A stretch of 64,000 nucleotides of DNA from Holacanthus passer (taxonomy: Eukaryota > Chordata > Actinopteri > Pomacanthidae): NCBI GenBank assembly GCA_025331565.1, contig JAFREQ010000011.1:12296001-12360000 (forward strand), read 5' to 3'. The notes beneath the pieces were generated by a model that saw only the letters and a program-made list of their open reading frames with translations, made no database searches and was not told the DNA's origin. The translations under genes were made by a program, and so were the position numbers. Shown piece by piece: positions 62,250 to 64,000 of the stretch. Numbering within the stretch: the stretch's first letter is position 1; each line of letters opens with the position of its first letter.

Positions 62250-62374
62250 CTAGTGTTTTAAATCGACACTGGAGCCAAACAGTGCCACCAGCTGGTCTTC
62301 ATACTGGGAAATGTTCCTCTTCATGATGTCCATACAGGGTCCCAGCAATCGCTCGAAGGCCTGGATGTCAATTA
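62250..62374 (-). CDS. prkar2a: Terminal exon of a type II PKA regulatory subunit (prkar2a-like), partial
   Basis: RII subunits hold PKA catalytic subunits inactive until cAMP binds. This 125-nt minus-strand exon starts at a CTTTCAG acceptor in phase 1 and reads IDIQAFERLLGPCMDIMKRN then ISQYEDQLVALFGSSVDLKH and stop. It matches the extreme C-terminus of the second cyclic nucleotide-binding domain of RII. MDIMKRNIS and FGSSVDL are closer to human RII-alpha (GPCMDIMKRNISHYEEQL, FGSSVDL) than to RII-beta (MEIMKRNIA, FGTNMD). The gene runs off the right edge; no upstream exon was recognised in the remaining 1.6 kb. It is tail-to-tail with spen. Assignment to the alpha paralogue from 40 residues is tentative; the RII family call is firm. 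Confidence 0.87.
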
Positions 62375-64000
62375 CTGAAAGAAACAGAAAACAAATTAAG
62401 ATTATGTCATCCCATTGTAGTTTTCTTATCTAATGACAAGTATGTAGTTCCAAAAAATAACAAACTCAACAGATGGGGCATCTTTCAATATATAAACCTT
62501 TGTTGCAGAGGATCAATATGATGTTAAACAGGAGGTTAAAAGAAATACAAACAGTATATTTGGAAGGTAAATTATGAGGATCAGTGGATCTAATTGGTGT
62601 AAATCACTGTGAAACAGCAGAAATCCAGGTTAATTGTATCGATTTGTCCAATCTGCCTCTGACAAAACTGTACAGCTTTAGTCTTTAAAATTTTAAATCA
62701 ATTAAAAAATCTTGTAGCTTTACCATCAGTTCCCTTTGTGTGTCATCCTCAAACACTGTCTTGTTTTGTGACATTACACAGTGATGTCTCCAGATTATTC
62801 TAGCCCATGAATGACAGTCAAGCCAGAGCTTCCTTCTTGCATTGCATTTCTGTACCTGCCTAATATTGAGTAGGACCCCTTCTTGAACATTTGTGCAAAC
62901 ATTTAGGGATTTTGGTCCATGCTGACTCAACAGCATCATTCATGCTGTCAACCTGCTCCAACCTATCCCATGTGTAGTCCGTCAGGTCGACATCTGAGGA
63001 CTGTGCAGACCACTGGAGAGGAAATGTTACTCAGTTGGTGACCAGGAAATATTCCAACATCAAAAGCCTACTTGGATGTAGTCTATGAATTCATGCTGTT
63101 AACACCAACCTCTGACCGTGTTATCAGCATAATGAAACAAAATAAAGATTTGCAGGAAGAGGCTGTGCTTGTTTACTGTTTCATTGTTCAGTTTTAGTGA
63201 TTATGTGCAAACTGTGGTGTCATCGCTCTGCTCTTGGCTCGCAGGCCAACTGTGACACTGTGGTGTGAGAAATTTTCAGAAGAGTGGAACTTTGTGACAT
63301 GTTGAAACTTAGTGCGACAGCAACTATCAGACCACATTTCAAGTCACACACAGGAGTTAAACTGGGATGTGTGAGAAGTCCAGTGAGGCTGGGGGGGTTG
63401 AGCGTGGGTGGGATGGTTTCCTCAGATCACACTGCTGACAGTTTTCACATTGAGCATTTGATCAGGAGAAAGTAACTATGGCCGTTGTGCTCTGTGGATG
63501 TGGACACAAACTAAATCCATTCACCTCCATTCTAGTGAAATTTCAGAGACAGAATGAATCTCAAAATCAACTTCAAAATAAATCTAAATAGCCAGACCTC
63601 ACCAGGGGAAGCCAGAACATTTACCTTTGTATTTTTTTTTTTTTTTTGGCAATTTGGATGAAGCAAACCTTTAAATGAATTTGTTTTTCTTCGCTGTAAA
63701 TTGAGCTTAGCACCTCTCTCAATTTGGAGACCTATATCGATCCTGCTGCTGTGAGACGCTTCACAGCTATTCAGTAAAGTGAAAGAAAAAGAGCTTCCTC
63801 TACATTTGCTCGTTCAGCATGAGACTGAAAACAGGTCTTTCAAGATAAAAATAGCCTGTAGGTCTACTGCGCCACCCCGCCTACAATCAACAGCCCAAAC
63901 AGAGTCACTGCAAATGAGGTGCAGAAAGCTAAAATGACTGTGCTGTTACTCCTGAAACAAAGACAAACACTGGTGTCCTTACATACCTAAACATTTGGTT
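62375..64000 (-). other. Intron DNA of the prkar2a-like gene
   Basis: Lies between the terminal exon and the window edge. I searched both strands for RII blocks such as AYFGELALV and found none. A 14- to 15-base T run is at about 63635-63650. The 84-residue minus ORF at 62685-62939 has no RII similarity. Confidence 0.5.

Noticed and set aside
62685..62939. 84-residue minus-strand ORF, tested as an upstream exon of the prkar2a-like gene
   Set aside because: It shows no cyclic nucleotide-binding blocks and no acceptor/donor pair in the right phase.
1..64000. CRISPR arrays, tRNA or rRNA genes, bacterial operons, viral genes, novel defence-like systems
   Set aside because: None is visible. The window is fully accounted for by vertebrate genes, introns and fish repeats, and I do not claim an undescribed system.

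Overview
This window is vertebrate nuclear DNA, almost certainly from a percomorph-type teleost fish. Spliced genes with GT-AG introns of about 0.1 to 3 kb encode proteins that align throughout with human proteins I recognise. The intergenic DNA carries repeats I know as dispersed through teleost genomes. I see no prokaryotic operon, phage, CRISPR array or tRNA/rRNA gene.

Layout, left to right. (1) 755-1429, minus: the first three coding exons of crocc (rootletin); the rest lies off the left edge. (2) 1741-5700: repeat-rich DNA with a 539-bp inverted-repeat element, a truncated opposite-orientation relative of it at the left edge, and a TTTAGC-type degenerate tandem tract. (3) 6522-10520, minus: necap2, 8 exons, 251 aa. 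(4) 14060-15982, minus: szrd1, 4 exons, 160 aa, with a likely long 3'UTR reaching about 11.57 kb. (5) 19161-23939, plus: fbxo42, 9 coding exons, 712 aa. (6) 26884-31238, plus: slc25a34, 5 exons, 347 aa. (7) 32325-34227, plus: tmem82, 6 exons, 342 aa. (8) 37438-41378, plus: fblim1 (migfilin), 7 exons, 390 aa. (9) 43515-60159, plus: spen, 15 exons, 3264 aa, dominated by one 7.4-kb exon. (10) 62250-62374, minus: the last coding exon of a type II PKA regulatory subunit gene (prkar2a-like), running off the right edge.

The order matches two blocks on human 1p36: CROCC-NECAP2-SZRD1-FBXO42 and SLC25A34-TMEM82-FBLIM1-SPEN. Here they abut, without the genes I recall between them in human. The genes are not a functional pathway; they are neighbours by conserved synteny. 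Their jobs are ciliary rootlet (crocc), clathrin coat accessory (necap2), RNA-binding SUZ protein (szrd1), SCF ubiquitin ligase receptor (fbxo42), mitochondrial carrier (slc25a34), membrane protein of unknown function (tmem82), filamin-linked adhesion adaptor (fblim1), transcriptional co-repressor (spen) and PKA regulation (prkar2).

All exon boundaries were read by eye from GT/AG sites, reading-frame continuity and remembered human protein sequences; reading frames close across every junction. I found no previously undescribed system. The most useful leads are a one-residue extension after the WVQF terminus of necap2, a perfect 18-bp hairpin in szrd1 intron 1, GCTAACGTTAGC-type palindromes clustered beside promoters, an unusual 2.9-kb second intron of spen, and a repeat inserted just downstream of the giant spen exon.
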